Source: Isoetes taiwanensis (lineage: Eukaryota > Streptophyta > Lycopodiopsida > Isoetales > Isoetaceae). From it: 64,000 bases of DNA. Made by a program: the position numbers and the translations under genes. Shown here piece after piece: positions 35,189-48,112 of this stretch. The stretch is from the NCBI GenBank assembly GCA_021234155.1, contig JAJEKV010000102.1, positions 862,456-926,455 of the forward strand, read 5' to 3'. Below the pieces are notes generated by a model, which had not been told where the DNA came from, did not search any database, and saw only the letters and a program-made list of their open reading frames with translations. The first letter of the stretch is position 1. Each line of letters begins with the position of its first letter.

Positions 35189-35760
35189 GCGTCTTTCCTG
35201 TCTTTCCTTGCCGGCGTCTTTCCTGTCTTTCCTTGCCGCGTCATGAATGACGAAATGGCCTGGATCACGAAGCAATAAGCCATTTTGCACCATCTTGATT
35301 GTTGATTTTGTCGCTTTCATTTTGGTCCGGTTGATAGGAAAATTTCAATGAAGAGGTTGTAGAGGCGGTTTTCCTTCAAACGGCAGTTCTCCAGTGCATT
35401 TTGTGGCTCCTTTTTTTTTGTCATGGCACTTTGTGGCGCTTTTTGTGGATTTGAGGATTTGAGTATGGAGCAGCCTGTATTCATGCAATCCGTCAACATA
35501 TTTGTAGTTTATTTTGAAGGCATCCGGATGTGTGAATTCTAAGCGATGGAGAAATGTAGGGGTTTTCCTTTCAAATCATATATAGCGGCAAGCTTTCAGT
35601 AGCGGTTCTCCAAAGGCATTTTGTGGCTCCCTTTTTTTTTGTCATGGCACTTTGTGGCACTTTTTGTGGATTTGAGTATGGAGCAGCCTGTATTCATGCA
35701 ATCCGTCAACATTTTTGCAGTTTATTTTGAAGGTTGAATTCTAAGCAGATGGAGAAATGC
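35189..35760. repeat. Tandem duplications (26 bp and about 200 bp)
   Basis: GCGTCTTTCCTGTCTTTCCT occurs twice in tandem at 35189-35240. A larger unit (GTTCTCCA to GGAGAAATG, including GTCATGGCACTTTGTGGC and GGAGCAGCCTGTATTCATGC) occurs at about 35380-35555 and again at about 35600-35758 with small indels. Confidence 0.8.
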
Positions 35761-36389
35761 TACCGGGGAGAGTCAGAGCAGTATGTGGAAAACATCTCAA
35801 TGGCGAGAGTTCTGCCCCGATCCTATTCCCCTTCTTGAGGTAAGTTCATTATAATCAGAGCTCTCTCCTCAATAAATAAATAGGGTTTTTGTTGGGCATC
35901 TGCAAAGCCGACCACATAGTTCATCTGCTCTGCTTGACGTTTGAGGCTTCATATTTAAGGCGCTTATACACTGCAGAAGCAGGGCTAGATTTTTTTTTCC
36001 TTGAAGAATGAATGATCGGCCAAGTTTTTAGAGCGGGATGTATTACTAATTGCCCCTCATGAAGCGTGCCCAACGATCCGTCTTTCAGCTGATCCCTAGG
36101 TGGTCGAAGTGGAATTCTCCAGTGGGCGACCCTGTTTTTCATGTAAGTCTTTTATTTATACATATTCTCTTCAATTTTAGGTAGTTAATATGGTTGTTTG
36201 TCTTGGAGAGTTAAACTAACAAAGCAGAGTAGAGTTAAACCAATTTGGGTATTGCCATAGCCCATCTCTGCAGTACTTCAGCAATGTCAATTCTTCTATT
36301 AGGAACTCCAATACAACAGTAGCCATGTAGCTATACTTTTGAAATCTACCAGCTCATATAGGCTGGCCATCAGTGCCTAATTCTGCTAG

Positions 36390-37981
36390 GTTCTGTAAAG
36401 AGGAACCGAGGATCTGAATTTGGTAGAATGATTGAGGAAGTAAGGCCCTTGGACTTGCAATGGGAATCCCTTGTGTGACAAGGTAACATCTATGTGTATG
36501 CTGCAGCAGCTCCTCCTCCTCTCATTTTTCTTTTTCCTTCCCTTTTAGTTAACCTTCCTTATTATTGTACACCAGCTTGGAAGAAGCAGAAGCACAATGC
36601 GCAACTTTCAATGCCATGGGACTGTGTGTAAGTTCTGCACCTGCATGACTGTATAGGTTTGTATATTGCATGGTAAGGAGCTAAACAGTTTGAGGACATT
36701 AGCCTGCGGTAAATGTTCATAACAACTATTGAGAGTCAACTGAACAGATAAATTAATGGCAGGCTTCTTTCTACACGTTGCAAATTCAAGTCCCTTTCTG
36801 GCCTTCTTCTCCAAATTGAGTTAACTTGCCATCATGTTGAGCTTTAAAGAATTGTGCCCTATTCAAGAGCTTTACTCTGCACCAACATAATTTATGATGT
36901 TTTACGATTAAATTTAGTGACATTTATGTATGTGTTTTCAGGATGGGTGCCTAACTGCGGACTCAGATGCATTTCTGTTTGGTGCAAACACAGTTTATAA
37001 AGAAATTATACTTGGAAACTCAGGCATGGTTTTATTTCGTGGAGTTGTGCTAATGCTATAAACTATCTTCTGCCTAAAATGCATATTTTTTAACTTGCTG
37101 TAAGATGAAATCTTGTTATAGAGTGAATAACACTTAAACGCTTCAAATGTGTAAAATACATCTTTTAAATTCCTGATTATTGTGGAACAGATGGTAAATG
37201 TTTCGTAGATGTTCCCCTTTTATGAATATATGGCGTTCCTATCCGGTTTATGCGCTTGCATTTATTTGAAATGCATTGTTAATGAAAAAAGTTACATTAT
37301 TATTTGGGTTAATATGTGATGGCCATGTCATCATGTATATAATGGAGAGAATAACATGGGAGCTTGGATATGGCCGAAACTCCTTGGTATTTGGTTGCAT
37401 TTCTTATTTCTTGAAGTTCGTTCAGGTTCAGAACTAACTATCGGAATAAAGAAATAATTTAATCTAGAATGGCCATATTTCTATATTACTATGATGATTG
37501 AGGAATGGTGCTAAGTTTGATATGGCTTAAGTTTGTGTTGCAATTTAAAAAATGTCATTTATGTGCGAAATGCTCTTAGAGTTGACATTAGAAGTGATGC
37601 TTTTATTTAACCTGCGGCCTTTGAATAATGCTGCAGATTTCTTTAGCTCTTCTTTTGGGCTGTGACTACTTCCCAGGACTTCATGGCCCTGGTCCAGTAA
37701 GTATTATTATTCCAAAAAGTTTAGTGTGGTTATAATTATTATGTATCTATGTAATGAAGGCATATTCTGGTAATTTCTGTGTTGTTTTGAAAGAGCTCTG
37801 AGCCTCCATTGGATGTGTTAGTGGTTTTTTTAGAAAAAGGCCAAATATCTTGTTCAAAAATTTGGTGAAGGCTTTCTTGAGATGGTAGCTTATGGAAAAG
37901 TTGAAGTATCTGTCAAATGCTTGTCGAAATATATTAAGGGCCTTGGAAAAGACTATGACGATAAAGAAAATGTAAATGCTG
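36390..37981 (+). pseudogene. SEND1/GEN-like XPG-family nuclease, internal fragment with introns
   Basis: Six exon pieces give the internal XPG-I region of a plant SEND1-type flap/Holliday-junction nuclease. 36390-36482: VKRNRGSEFGRMIEE, then after a one-base loss LGLAMGIPCVTR. 36576-36627: LEEAEAQCATFNAMGLC. 36942 to about 37023: DGCLTADSDAFLFGANTVYK, with the acidic metal-binding residues kept. About 37318-37386: ITWELGYGRNSL. 37637-37696: ISLALLLGCDYFPGLHGPGP. 37834-37981: KKAKYLVQKFGEGFLEM and a basic tail. Splice sites are mostly GT-AG; the piece at 37318 lacks a clear acceptor and the 37023 donor may be GC. The N-terminal XPG-N domain and the C-terminal end are not found. The frame loss and missing acceptor point to a pseudogene or a captured fragment. 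Confidence 0.75.
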
Positions 37982-38776
37982 GTATGCCATTTTGGGTCAT
38001 GGTTATCATGATTTCTAACTCCGGGTGTACCCCCACACAATAGTGAGTAAAAAATTGTGAGTTATTCTTGCTCAGAGAATCTTATTGTTGCTTGAATTAT
38101 TTGTTCAAGTTTGTCATGTTGGATTTGCAACGTCCATAGTTGCTAGAGATTATTAAATGGAGTTACATCACTTATGGAATGCATTGTATCTGCTTATTTG
38201 ATATTTTTTCCGTTATAATTCCATTGGATTGAACTTCGGTTTAGGACGGGCATCTCATTTTAAACATTGTGGCTCTAATTATGTTTCAGACATTACTTCC
38301 TAAAATGTGTGAGGATTGGGCATCTCATATTAAACATTGTGGCGCCCTTTTCTTGCAAACTTCACTGCCACATAGCACCCTTTTCTCCACCATAACTGCC
38401 AGATTTAAGAATACAGATTTCTTTTTGCAAGGCATAAGGCACAGGGTTGTATCTTTTTCTATTTTTTCTTTTCGTGCATCAACAGCAAATAAGACCGGGT
38501 GCGATCTATTTTTCTTTTTCCCTATATGGAATATCAAATTCATTTTCTGCATGCAGGAAGGAGCCGAGAGCTATTTCATCAAATTTTCAAAGATCATATG
38601 TTCCTGAAAAAGTATTTGTTGGTTAATTTAGATTTTCTACAATGCATGTCACTTGCAGATGTGTTTTAGGCATTGGGAGAAAATTTGCAAGTCCTCATCT
38701 TATCATGGCAACCAGCTCACTGGTTCTATTTGTGACAATTTGGGGATCTACTAAAGCTTGAGGCACTATTTACAAC

Positions 38777-38985
38777 TTACCCAAAGAGCTCCACAGTTTC
38801 CAAGTCATCAGAATGCTTGAGCTTATTAGTAACAATTTAAATGGCAGCAATGAAGATGATTTTGATGCCCTCAACTTGAAGTTCTTGGACTTCTTCACGA
38901 ATCAAATTCATGTTACTTCACCAGTTTGCAGAACTTGTGCATTTGGACAACAATTGTTGTACACTTCATGGACACATTGTTGTAA
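38777..38985 (+). pseudogene. LRR receptor-like fragment
   Basis: From 38777 the frame reads LPKELHSFQVIRMLELISNN, LNGSNEDDFDALNLKFLDFF and TNQI, following the plant LRR pattern (LPxxLxxLxxLxxLxLxxNxLxG) for about two repeats. Another frame at 38910-38985 continues FAELVHLDNNC and LHGHIV, a further LRR. The frame change and absence of any kinase or signal peptide show that only a scrap remains. It lies about 1.2 kb before a Helitron 3' end, so capture is possible. Confidence 0.65.
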
Positions 38986-39060
38986 ACTCTGCCAAAATGC
39001 CAAAAATTTTGGAAACTCTAATGTTTGAGCACAGTACATCTACACATAAAATGTGCTTAG

Positions 39061-39310
39061 AAACTTTGTGTATGACATTATCAACTTCTAGATATTTTTA
39101 CATGTCAAAGTACCAGTTGACAAGAAAATAAGTAGAATGGTTGTTGGGGTATCTTCAGAGCCTTATGAGTTCTAGCCTCTTCCCCAAACTTTGTGTATGA
39201 CATTATCAACTTCTAGATATTTTTACATGTCAAAGTACCAGTTGACAAGAAAATAAGTAGAATGGTTGTTGGGGTATCTTCAGAGCCTTATGAGTTCTAG
39301 CCTCTTCCCT
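39061..39310. repeat. 125-bp perfect tandem duplication
   Basis: AAACTTTGTGTATGACATTA to TCTAGCCTCTTCCC occurs at 39061-39185 and again from 39186, virtually without differences, so it is recent or an assembly artefact. Confidence 0.9.
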
Positions 39311-40177
39311 CAACTTGAGAATATCAATCCTTGCTATTAGTAACAACTTAACGATGCGAAATTATGTCAAATTACAACATAGCCATTCCATTTAGACAAG
39401 TTGCTCATCACTAATATTGCATAAAATTCTACAATGTTCCACCTAATCTTACAGCCCTTATGATATAAAATATTTGTTTCCTTCAACTAAAAAAAAAGGG
39501 AAGATGAGAAAAGCAAAAGTACTTGTTTATGATCCAACTATAGGCCTCCATATGAGAACCCAAATGGAATATATTATGCATAGTGAAGGATATAGATGCG
39601 CATACCAATTGTTTCTGTACATTTGCTCTCAACATGTCTCTATTTTATAATAATGAATGCTCAAGAATTTATTTCTTCTGTTACCAAAAGTTGTATTTTA
39701 CATCCCTAGGGTTTGACCCATCTTTTCATGAATAAGTCATAAACATTAGATTAGATGTAGAACAAAACATTCACAGTTATCATAGATAGACAACTAAATA
39801 GAGTTTGCCAATTTATGTAGGGCGCTCAACAAATGCCTAGATTGCTGCCATACATAATTGACAAATGTCGATCTTCATTGATCGCAATTAAAAATATGCC
39901 ATATACAATAAAGATGTCCCATGATAGCTCTACAAGTGGAAGTCAATTTGGACAAAGTGCAAGAGTTCCAATCGGAACTAAATAGGTATGATTCTCGCAA
40001 GGCAATATCCAAAGTGGACACATGGATTCACATGCATGACAAATGGAAGACAATTGCTATGAACATTTCAAAACTTCATAAGTTGTATTTATACTCTAAG
40101 CTCAATTAAGTAAAACATTTTATAAGAACGATTTCAACTATAACTTTACTAATTCTGAAATTTAATTCCAACGAAAA

Positions 40178-40205
40178 GCCCAGCAACGCTGGGCACTTTT
40201 TCTAG
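40178..40205 (+). mobile_element. Helitron 3' terminus
   Basis: A 7-bp stem with AAC loop (GCCCAGC-AAC-GCTGGGC, 40178-40194) is followed eight bases later by CTAG (40202-40205) and then T. This is the standard Helitron 3' end: hairpin, short spacer, CTRR, insertion before T. A near copy is at 58481-58508. The 5' TC end was not located. Confidence 0.65.
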
Positions 40206-41545
<1,340 letters not shown>

Positions 41546-42800
41546 ATTTTATTAGTCAAATATAACCACCAGTATGGCCCCCCAAAAATTGGGAAGAATC
41601 CTTATGTCCATAGTCCAGCCCGTTCGAGTCATAGTTTTAGTTGGGTATCCCTTTTTGTATGATATGGTTATGTATTAGTTGGGGTATCCCTTTTGTATGA
41701 TATAATGTACATGCTTCTCGTGTTGTCAAAAGATGAATGGCATATTATATGCATCCTTTAAGTTTACCTTTTATTCACACTGTGTTTAAGCTTCCATGCT
41801 TTGATAAATGCACATTCGTTTTATGTTATGTCTTCATTTAGATCTTCTTTTACTCCTTGATGAATGTATAGACCGCCGAGGTCTAAGCAATACAATTTGT
41901 TTAGAAAGTGGAGGTTAAATGGTATTTAGATTAGCTAGGCTATGTGCTTTTAACCATACCTTGGGCATACAATAATATTATGGCCTCTCATTTCTAGCTT
42001 TTTGTTCTAGGATATTTCCACTTTGATATGGTCTGTTTTTTCTTGCCTTGCTTGGGTGATATTATTTGGTGTACGGATGTCTCATTGTGTAGTTTATTGG
42101 TTATAACGTTCGATCTTGCAGGATCTTGTGTATCGTGATGAATTGATTCTAATGGCATTTGGTGGCATATGGTGGTGTCATTTGCACCCAATTTTGGGAT
42201 CTTTGAAATGATAGGAGAAATATGGGAGCCTATCATCGATGTGGTATTGCATCCTATCCTATGTATTGGCAGCTCAAATTGGATTGAAGTCAACAATGAG
42301 GCAAATTTTTTTCTTTTTTGAGGAAAAGGGGAGCTGTATTATGCATGAAACAACGCTACCAAAAGTAGAACCCCAAACAACGCTACCAAAAGTAGGACCA
42401 ATACAAACGTCACGCTGTTTTTTGGGCCTTTGCAACAATTGAAGAAGTTGTGGAAATAGGAAATCCGCATACTCTTTAATAGAATCTTCAATAGTCTTCA
42501 ATAGGAGCACATTGGTAAGAGAGTGTAAGAACAGGTTGAAGCTTATCGCAAGCTAACCATTTGAATCACCTAAAACCAAGTGGTTGAATCTCCAAAACTG
42601 ACTAGCTGAAATCTCTAGATGATCTATAGTTATAGTTGAAGATAGCAAGGTTTGTGAAAAATAGCCTGGACCTCTACATGACCATTACATCGTCTCGTGT
42701 AAGAAAAGCTATAGTTATAGTTGAAGATAGTAAGGTTCTCGTGCTAGATAGTCGCCTCGGTGGAGAGGGTTTCATGAGGCAAGACGAGGGGTGTTAGCTT
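41546..42800. other. No gene recognised
   Basis: Contains the PCNA 3' UTR, a direct repeat GTATCCCTTTTTGTATGATAT (two forms, 41646 and 41685) and the duplicated ACAACGCTACCAAAAGTAG (42350, 42375). A 100-residue minus-strand frame at 41994-42296 has no recognisable motif. Confidence 0.4.
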
Positions 42801-42805
42801 CAAGC

Positions 42806-42892
42806 GGTGTTGCCGATGTCGGTTTCCCATCGAGACGTAGGCGGTTGCCTGATGTAATCCACGAAGGGGTTGAAACCGACATCGGCAACACC
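42806..42892. repeat. Perfect 20-bp inverted repeat, 47-base loop
   Basis: GGTGTTGCCGATGTCGGTTT (42806-42825) and its exact reverse complement (42873-42892). GACGAGGGG also appears on both sides (42784, 42911). It could fold as a hairpin; no RNA gene identity is evident. Confidence 0.85.
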
Positions 42893-43249
42893 ACTTTCAA
42901 CCCCTCGACAAGACGAGGGGTTGAAACTTTGGTGATTATGGCATAGCTCTATGCGGTGTCACAAATTTCAAACCAAAAAATTATCCAATATAGATTTTGA
43001 CAATTTCAACCACCTGGTGATGGAGCAACATAAGGAAATGAACCTTGGTTATAGCACTTAGTAGTACTTCTACCAGCATATTTCGTTTAGCACCCCTAGA
43101 ATTAGGAGCTATAATGGAATATGCTTTTGTAATTTTATACATATTTAAACTCACCAGAAAGTAAGTAAGTTAGTTAGTTAATAGTTTTAACGCCATACCA
43201 CTTGGCAACATCCCTTAGTACATATGCGGTTCATTCTTACATATACATT

Positions 43250-43830
43250 CACTGACTTCCATTCTCTAGGGTTCTCCAGTGCTTTCTCTCTCTAGGGTTC
43301 CTAGACACTTACTCTCTCTACACTACAAGTTTCTTCCTCATTCTTTTGGCCAAGTGCTATCTCTGCTTGCCCTGCCTTGCACCCTTCTACGGGTCCCTCT
43401 CTTCCCCTAACTCTCTTGGCTACTTTCTCTCTACAGGATTTGACATTCTTAAACGCACATTCACAGATTCCATTCCGTAGCACCTGAACTCTCTCTCTAG
43501 GGTTCCTGGGTACTTTCTCTCTCTACACTACCAGTTTCTCCCTCATTCTTCTAACCAACCGTTATCTTTGCTCGCCTTGTCTTGCACCTTTCTACCCGCC
43601 CCTCTCTCTCCTTAACTCTTTTGGCTACTTTTTCTCTCTCTAGGGCTTGATCTTCTAGTAGCCTTCTCTCACTACGAGTCACCCAGACCATGCCAAAGGC
43701 CTCTTGAAACTCTTTCAACAAACCAAATGCGCGGTGTGAGTGATGCTCTTTATCTTATAGCCACTTTCTCTCTTTAGCTTTTCATCTTTTAGGCACTTTC
43801 TCTCTCTAGCTTTTCATCTCTAGTTCTTCA
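43250..43830. repeat. Pyrimidine-rich duplicated region (CTCTCTCTAGGGTTC)
   Basis: CTCTCTAGGGTTCC, ACTTTCTCTCTCTAC, CTACACTAC and TTGGCTACTTTCTCTC recur. The unit 43295-43440 is repeated at about 43500-43660 with drift. Such Y-rich tracts occur in plant 5' UTRs, but the next coding trace is only a LINE endonuclease fragment. Confidence 0.7.
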
Positions 43831-43984
43831 GTCAAAGGCGCAATCACTGGTGTTGTTAGACCTCTCTAGGCAACATCTAAACTTTCCTGTCACCTCAACA
43901 ACACTACTCATTATTCAATGAGTGCAAGGCAAACATGGACATGAAAGTATCGCCTGCTACTCCGAAACAATCCCGGCACCATTA

Positions 43985-44560
43985 GTTTCACAGACACAAA
44001 CGTTACCAATATGTTCGAGTGCAGAGCCATAGTGGCAACACCCTCTTTATGGCAGCATGCTACTTTCCACATGCAGATTCTAACTTCTACAGCTATAACA
44101 CAAATGTGGATAGACTTTGTATCGATCTATATGATGACATACATCTGTATAGACAGTTGGGTCGGGTTATATTGCTAGGAGACTTCAATGCATGCACGGG
44201 AATAGCACAGCTCACAAAGTTTGATCCCTTAGCAGAGGACATGCTACAACTACTCCGCCCTACAGAGAGTATTTGGCCATAGATATCAGATAGAGCCCAT
44301 CAAATCATGGCGACATGGCAGGCAGTCACTTCAGATGTGTAACATCTTTGATTTAGTCATCTGCAATGGTTTGATACAAGGCCAATATTTGCTGCTACAC
44401 CTGCAGATAGGAAACTAGGGAGGCAACCGCAGCATCGTTGATTACCGCTAGTAGTTGAGCGAGATTTGCACCTGATGACCCACCTCCGAATTGGCACAGA
44501 CAACGTAGATGAAGAGGTAGATTCAGATCATCAATCACTTTTTCTCCAAGTGAATTGGTG
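43985..44560 (+). mobile_element. LINE endonuclease fragment
   Basis: The frame 44019-44282 reads NTLFMAACYFPHADS, DRLCIDLYDDIHLYRQLG and VILLGDFNACTG. After a stop it resumes with CNIFDLVICNG and, beyond further breaks, RSIVDYA and VDSDHQSLFLQ. The order GDFNA, SIVDY, SDH is that of LINE AP-endonucleases. It belongs to a different subfamily from the pair at 1.4 and 15.1 kb. It ends where the LTR-like repeat at 44562 begins. Confidence 0.75.
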
Positions 44561-44561
44561 T

Positions 44562-45422
44562 CGTATAAACAACACTCAAACTGGATTCTGTCTGAAGCGA
44601 TGTGATGCATGAAAAATAAGGCTCAAAAATGATATTCAGAAATTGATTCTAGTTATAATCATTGCATATTATTCAATAATACTTCCAATCTGAACTTATA
44701 ACCTTATAGCATATCTTAATTCACAAACAGATCTTATATCCTTAAAGACATAACCATATTATAATTAACAAAATTACTTATGTTTTGAATACCTCTGTAA
44801 AAAATTATGGAAAGACAAGGAAACAGAGAGAGACACGCCGTTTTCAACAGAACAACAATCTAGAACTACTTCCAGCTTTGACTTCCTAGACAACTCGATC
44901 TCCTCTAAATCCTATTTATTCACAGAAAGGAAGCAAGCTTACTAGGAGCCCGAGTTCAGTCCCCGTTTCAAGAGATCTTGGCTCTAGTCAGTGACCAGAT
45001 CTGCAGCAAATCGATCTGTTTATATCCGCTTTAGGTTTGTTATCTACTTCTGCCACCGACCAGGCTATTCATCGAATCTATGGAATTCCGGCTGCATGCT
45101 CTAAAAGGTTAACCCATTCTAATCTTTCTTCCCTTTTTTTCTTAACACATTAATTAGCACAATCTCTGTCGTACATGAAATAATTTTACATCAAGATAAT
45201 CTTCCTGATGGACACTTGTAGTAGCACACTTTGGCCATGAAACAAACCCTAGTTCGGTTCAACCAACAAGTGTGTCTTCTCATTCCATCAAATTTATATT
45301 TAAATAATTTTACTTCGATCTTGACCATCGGTCAAAACAATCCGAACCATCCAAATATCATAATATATAACTTAGCATAGTTTTCTTGTCAATTTTCTTT
45401 AAGGTTCCAATTCATAATGATT
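44562..45422. repeat. LTR-like repeat, copy 1
   Basis: From CGTATAAACAACACTCAAACTG to TTCCAATTCATAATGATTC it matches 59391-60345 with about 90 percent identity by eye. The second copy sits just upstream (minus sense) of a gypsy gag, so this is probably a solo LTR or 5' leader of that family. Terminal TG/CA was not established. Confidence 0.65.
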
Positions 45423-46148
45423 CCCAATGGTCTGTATTAGCTCGCAATCCATAGAAGGGAAATACACAAATTCGCTATAATCTTCATTTTTGCCCAAAGT
45501 TGGCATCAAAAACTTGAATATCATGGCCAAATGCCTAAATCACTTCGTTATCGGAGCTTTTTGGCATCGTTTTTCACTTCACATTATTCCCCCTTCAATG
45601 AATTCGATGTTCCGGCGAATAGAACTCCTCTCCTTTGCCATGATACAACCACTATGAAGAAGGAGTCTTCTTAGCTGCCAGATCCTCATCACTCACCACT
45701 CATGAGTAACCTATCAAGAAAAAATCCCATTAATCCACAACCTGTTGAAGTGCTCTTCACTTAATAAACATTACAAGAACAAATATCTACTCTACCCTTA
45801 AGATGCCCATTTTGCAAGGTCATGGTTAAATAAAATCTATTATGTTTAAATCACATCTTCAATAATGAGCCTTAGCAAAATGGCTAATATGCCCAGACTT
45901 TCTTTGATTAGCCTCTGTTCACTTCCAAAATGAGAAATACTCTTTATCACCATCCATGGATCCTTAGTCTACACTATTTACCCAACACCATTTAGACACC
46001 CATGGCTATACTTTCTTTAAACTCATTCATTCTTTGTATTCCAAAAGAAGTGGTCCACCTAGAAGATCCGTGTGGGATATAGGCCCTAAAAGCTTAACCA
46101 CAACGTTTCTCAAGCGAGGTTTCACTCTGGGTACCAATGGAATGCAGA
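45423..46148. other. No gene recognised
   Basis: AT-rich sequence without clear coding or repeat content. Confidence 0.4.
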
Positions 46149-46149
46149 T

Positions 46150-46172
46150 GGGTAAAAGCAAGGTAGGGTGTA
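46150..46172 (+). mobile_element. Single MITE-like end (same family as 14335)
   Basis: GGGTAAAAGCAAGGTAGGGT matches the terminal repeat of the 323-bp MITE with two changes, followed by GTA. I found no partner end downstream in the window. Confidence 0.6.
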
Positions 46173-46389
46173 TAAAAAAATGGGGATACATTGTACATAA
46201 ATTATGAACAATGTACCTAATTTTTAGGCAATTATTATTGAGTAGGCGTTATGATAGTAACAAATTATTATTACCCCAAAATAGATTTTTTTTCAATTTT
46301 GAAGTTCCTTCTTGCCGCGCTCGAGCCCGAACAGAGCGTTCTTGCTACTCAATTTTTCATCCTATCCAATTCCCTAAGCCGATCTTGCA

Positions 46390-47400
46390 ATGTCGAAGCT
46401 AGTTGTAGCAGAAAAACAATCACCCAGGTTGTCTGCGAAAATCGGTATGCCTATTTCACCTCAACAACATTCCAATTTGACTTCTGATGACAAAAACAAG
46501 AGGAAGGCAGCAACTGAGATCATTCTAAGTTCTAAGAGGCGCCTGCAAACAGAAGAACCTAAATTTGAGGAGGCCCAACACGTCAGAGGCAAAGATGCAT
46601 AACGCACTTTTAAAGATTTGAAAGAATTGATGGAATTAGAGTGGGGACCAAAAAACAAATGGGGATTTCAAGAATGTTTAGTGAAGCCGTCTTGGAACAA
46701 GATCTTTTATGATACGTATGAGATGGTTTTTGGGAAGAGGGAGGTCACAAATGTTCATGTACCAGAGTACTTTGCCTAAACTTTTGCCTTGGGTTTATAT
46801 GGAAGACAGATTAATTGGGATAGCTTCAAGGTTTTAGCTAAGAATCTATCCAAATCTGGACACGAGGATTCCTCCTTGACAGAAGACATTGCTGCTTCAA
46901 AATGTACGAGTCATAAAGGTGTGAAGCAGCCAGCTTGCTATTCCAATGAAGAGGTAAAAGCAGTCCAAGGTGTCCCGGATGTCCAAGATGTCCTGCATTG
47001 TCCAAGTTGTAAATAATCTTAAGGAACCTTTAAATAATGCAAAGACAAAATTGACTAACATTGATGGTCAAATTGCAGAGAAAAAGAAAGATATAATCGC
47101 TAAAGAAAGCTTCTGTAGTAGAATTGCGGGGCTTCTCAAGTTCATGGAGTCTTGTTCACCTTTGAATTTGATGCCATTGCCATCTCAAGAGATGTCACAT
47201 AGTGAATGCAAAACAACTTCTTTTATAGTTGCTTGTCTTATGGACATGAATTCAGTTCAACTGATCCAATAATCCTTGCTCCAGGTCTACATGCTTACCA
47301 CTTGCATTGTTTATTTTACCGTGTTTGTGTTTCGAGTGGCAGAAAATGTATTGATGGTTGTCTTTGGGATGCTAAGTTCTCAGCTGTAATGGGGTTTTAA
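46390..47400 (+). pseudogene. Unrecognised protein of about 330 residues with Cys/His-rich end, broken
   Basis: One frame runs from MSKLVVAEKQSP (46390) with stops at about 46600 and 46777 through LEWGPKNKWGFQECL, YDTYEMVFGKREVTNVHVPE and YGRQINWDSFKVLA, to LHCPSC near 47010. A second frame continues with a coiled coil (LKEPLNNAKTKLTNIDGQIA, EKKKDIIAKESF). The first frame returns at 47206 with CLSYGHEF, LHAYHLHCLFYRVCVSSG and KCIDGCLWD. The last part has a RING/zinc-like spacing (C-x3-GHEF, H-x-H-C, C-x7-C-x3-C). I do not recognise the family. A MITE-like end 240 bp upstream suggests it may be cargo or transposon-derived. Confidence 0.5.
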
Positions 47401-47984
47401 ACTTCAGGTATGTATTTTAAGATAAGAAATTGTAGCTTTATAAAATTCTATAGTTTAATACATGTTAGTTCAAATGTAGACTACATTTACATGGCTGATA
47501 TTTGCATGATATGGTGCATGCATTTTCTTTGTATTGAAGTGTATATGAACTAAAATGGCTTGTTTCCACTTGTGGTGTACATATAAGTAGTGCTAAATTT
47601 TCATGGATTAGAATGCAAAAAAATTTCTGTATAAGAGTTCATAACCATGTTTGCACATTTTTGTATACTTGTCTGCATAGAATTACCAATTGACCCTTTT
47701 TTTTAAGGGGATGGGGGAGTCTACTTTGAATGTACATTTTCATGGGTTAGAGTGCAAGAATTTTTTTTTGTGTAAGAGTTCACAACCATGTCTGTACAGT
47801 TATACAACCATGTCTATACAGTTATATACATTTATACAAATTTGTACAAATGTATAGTTGTGTACATTTGTGTACATGGAATTACCAATTGTCATTCTTT
47901 TCTTTTGTTTTTGCATTGAGGAATTGGAACGTGTTTGAAATGTACAGTTATGTATAGATCTGCTTCCATGATATAATATAACAA
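47401..47984. other. No gene recognised; TACA/TGTA-rich repeats
   Basis: Direct repeats TTTCATGG(A/G)TTAGA(A/G)TGCAA at 47597 and 47736, and TACAACCATGTCTATACAGT repeats at about 47780-47830. Confidence 0.5.
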
Positions 47985-48112
47985 CACAAACAACCAATAC
48001 ATAACAACCATTGACATTAACAACCAACACATAACTACCATTGACATTAATTAACACAACCATTGGGTCCAACACATTTAAACTAAAATCCCCCTTAAAC
48101 CCCCTTTGGTTT
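47985..48112 (+). repeat. Repeat R, copy 2
   Basis: AACAACCAATACATAACAACC to ACCCCCTTTGGTTT matches 34690-34815. Right-hand repeat R sequence (GCATAATTTCATT) resumes after the MITE, at 48378 onward. Confidence 0.85.

Noticed and set aside
36390-37981. FEN1 or GEN1 proper
   Set aside because: KRNRGSEF and the LEEAEAQCA-to-DGCLTADSDAFLFGA order fit the SEND1-type branch better than FEN1; GEN1 and SEND1 are close, so the symbol was left empty.
42806-42892. microRNA precursor
   Set aside because: The stem is perfect with no typical bulges and no expression evidence; kept only as an inverted repeat.
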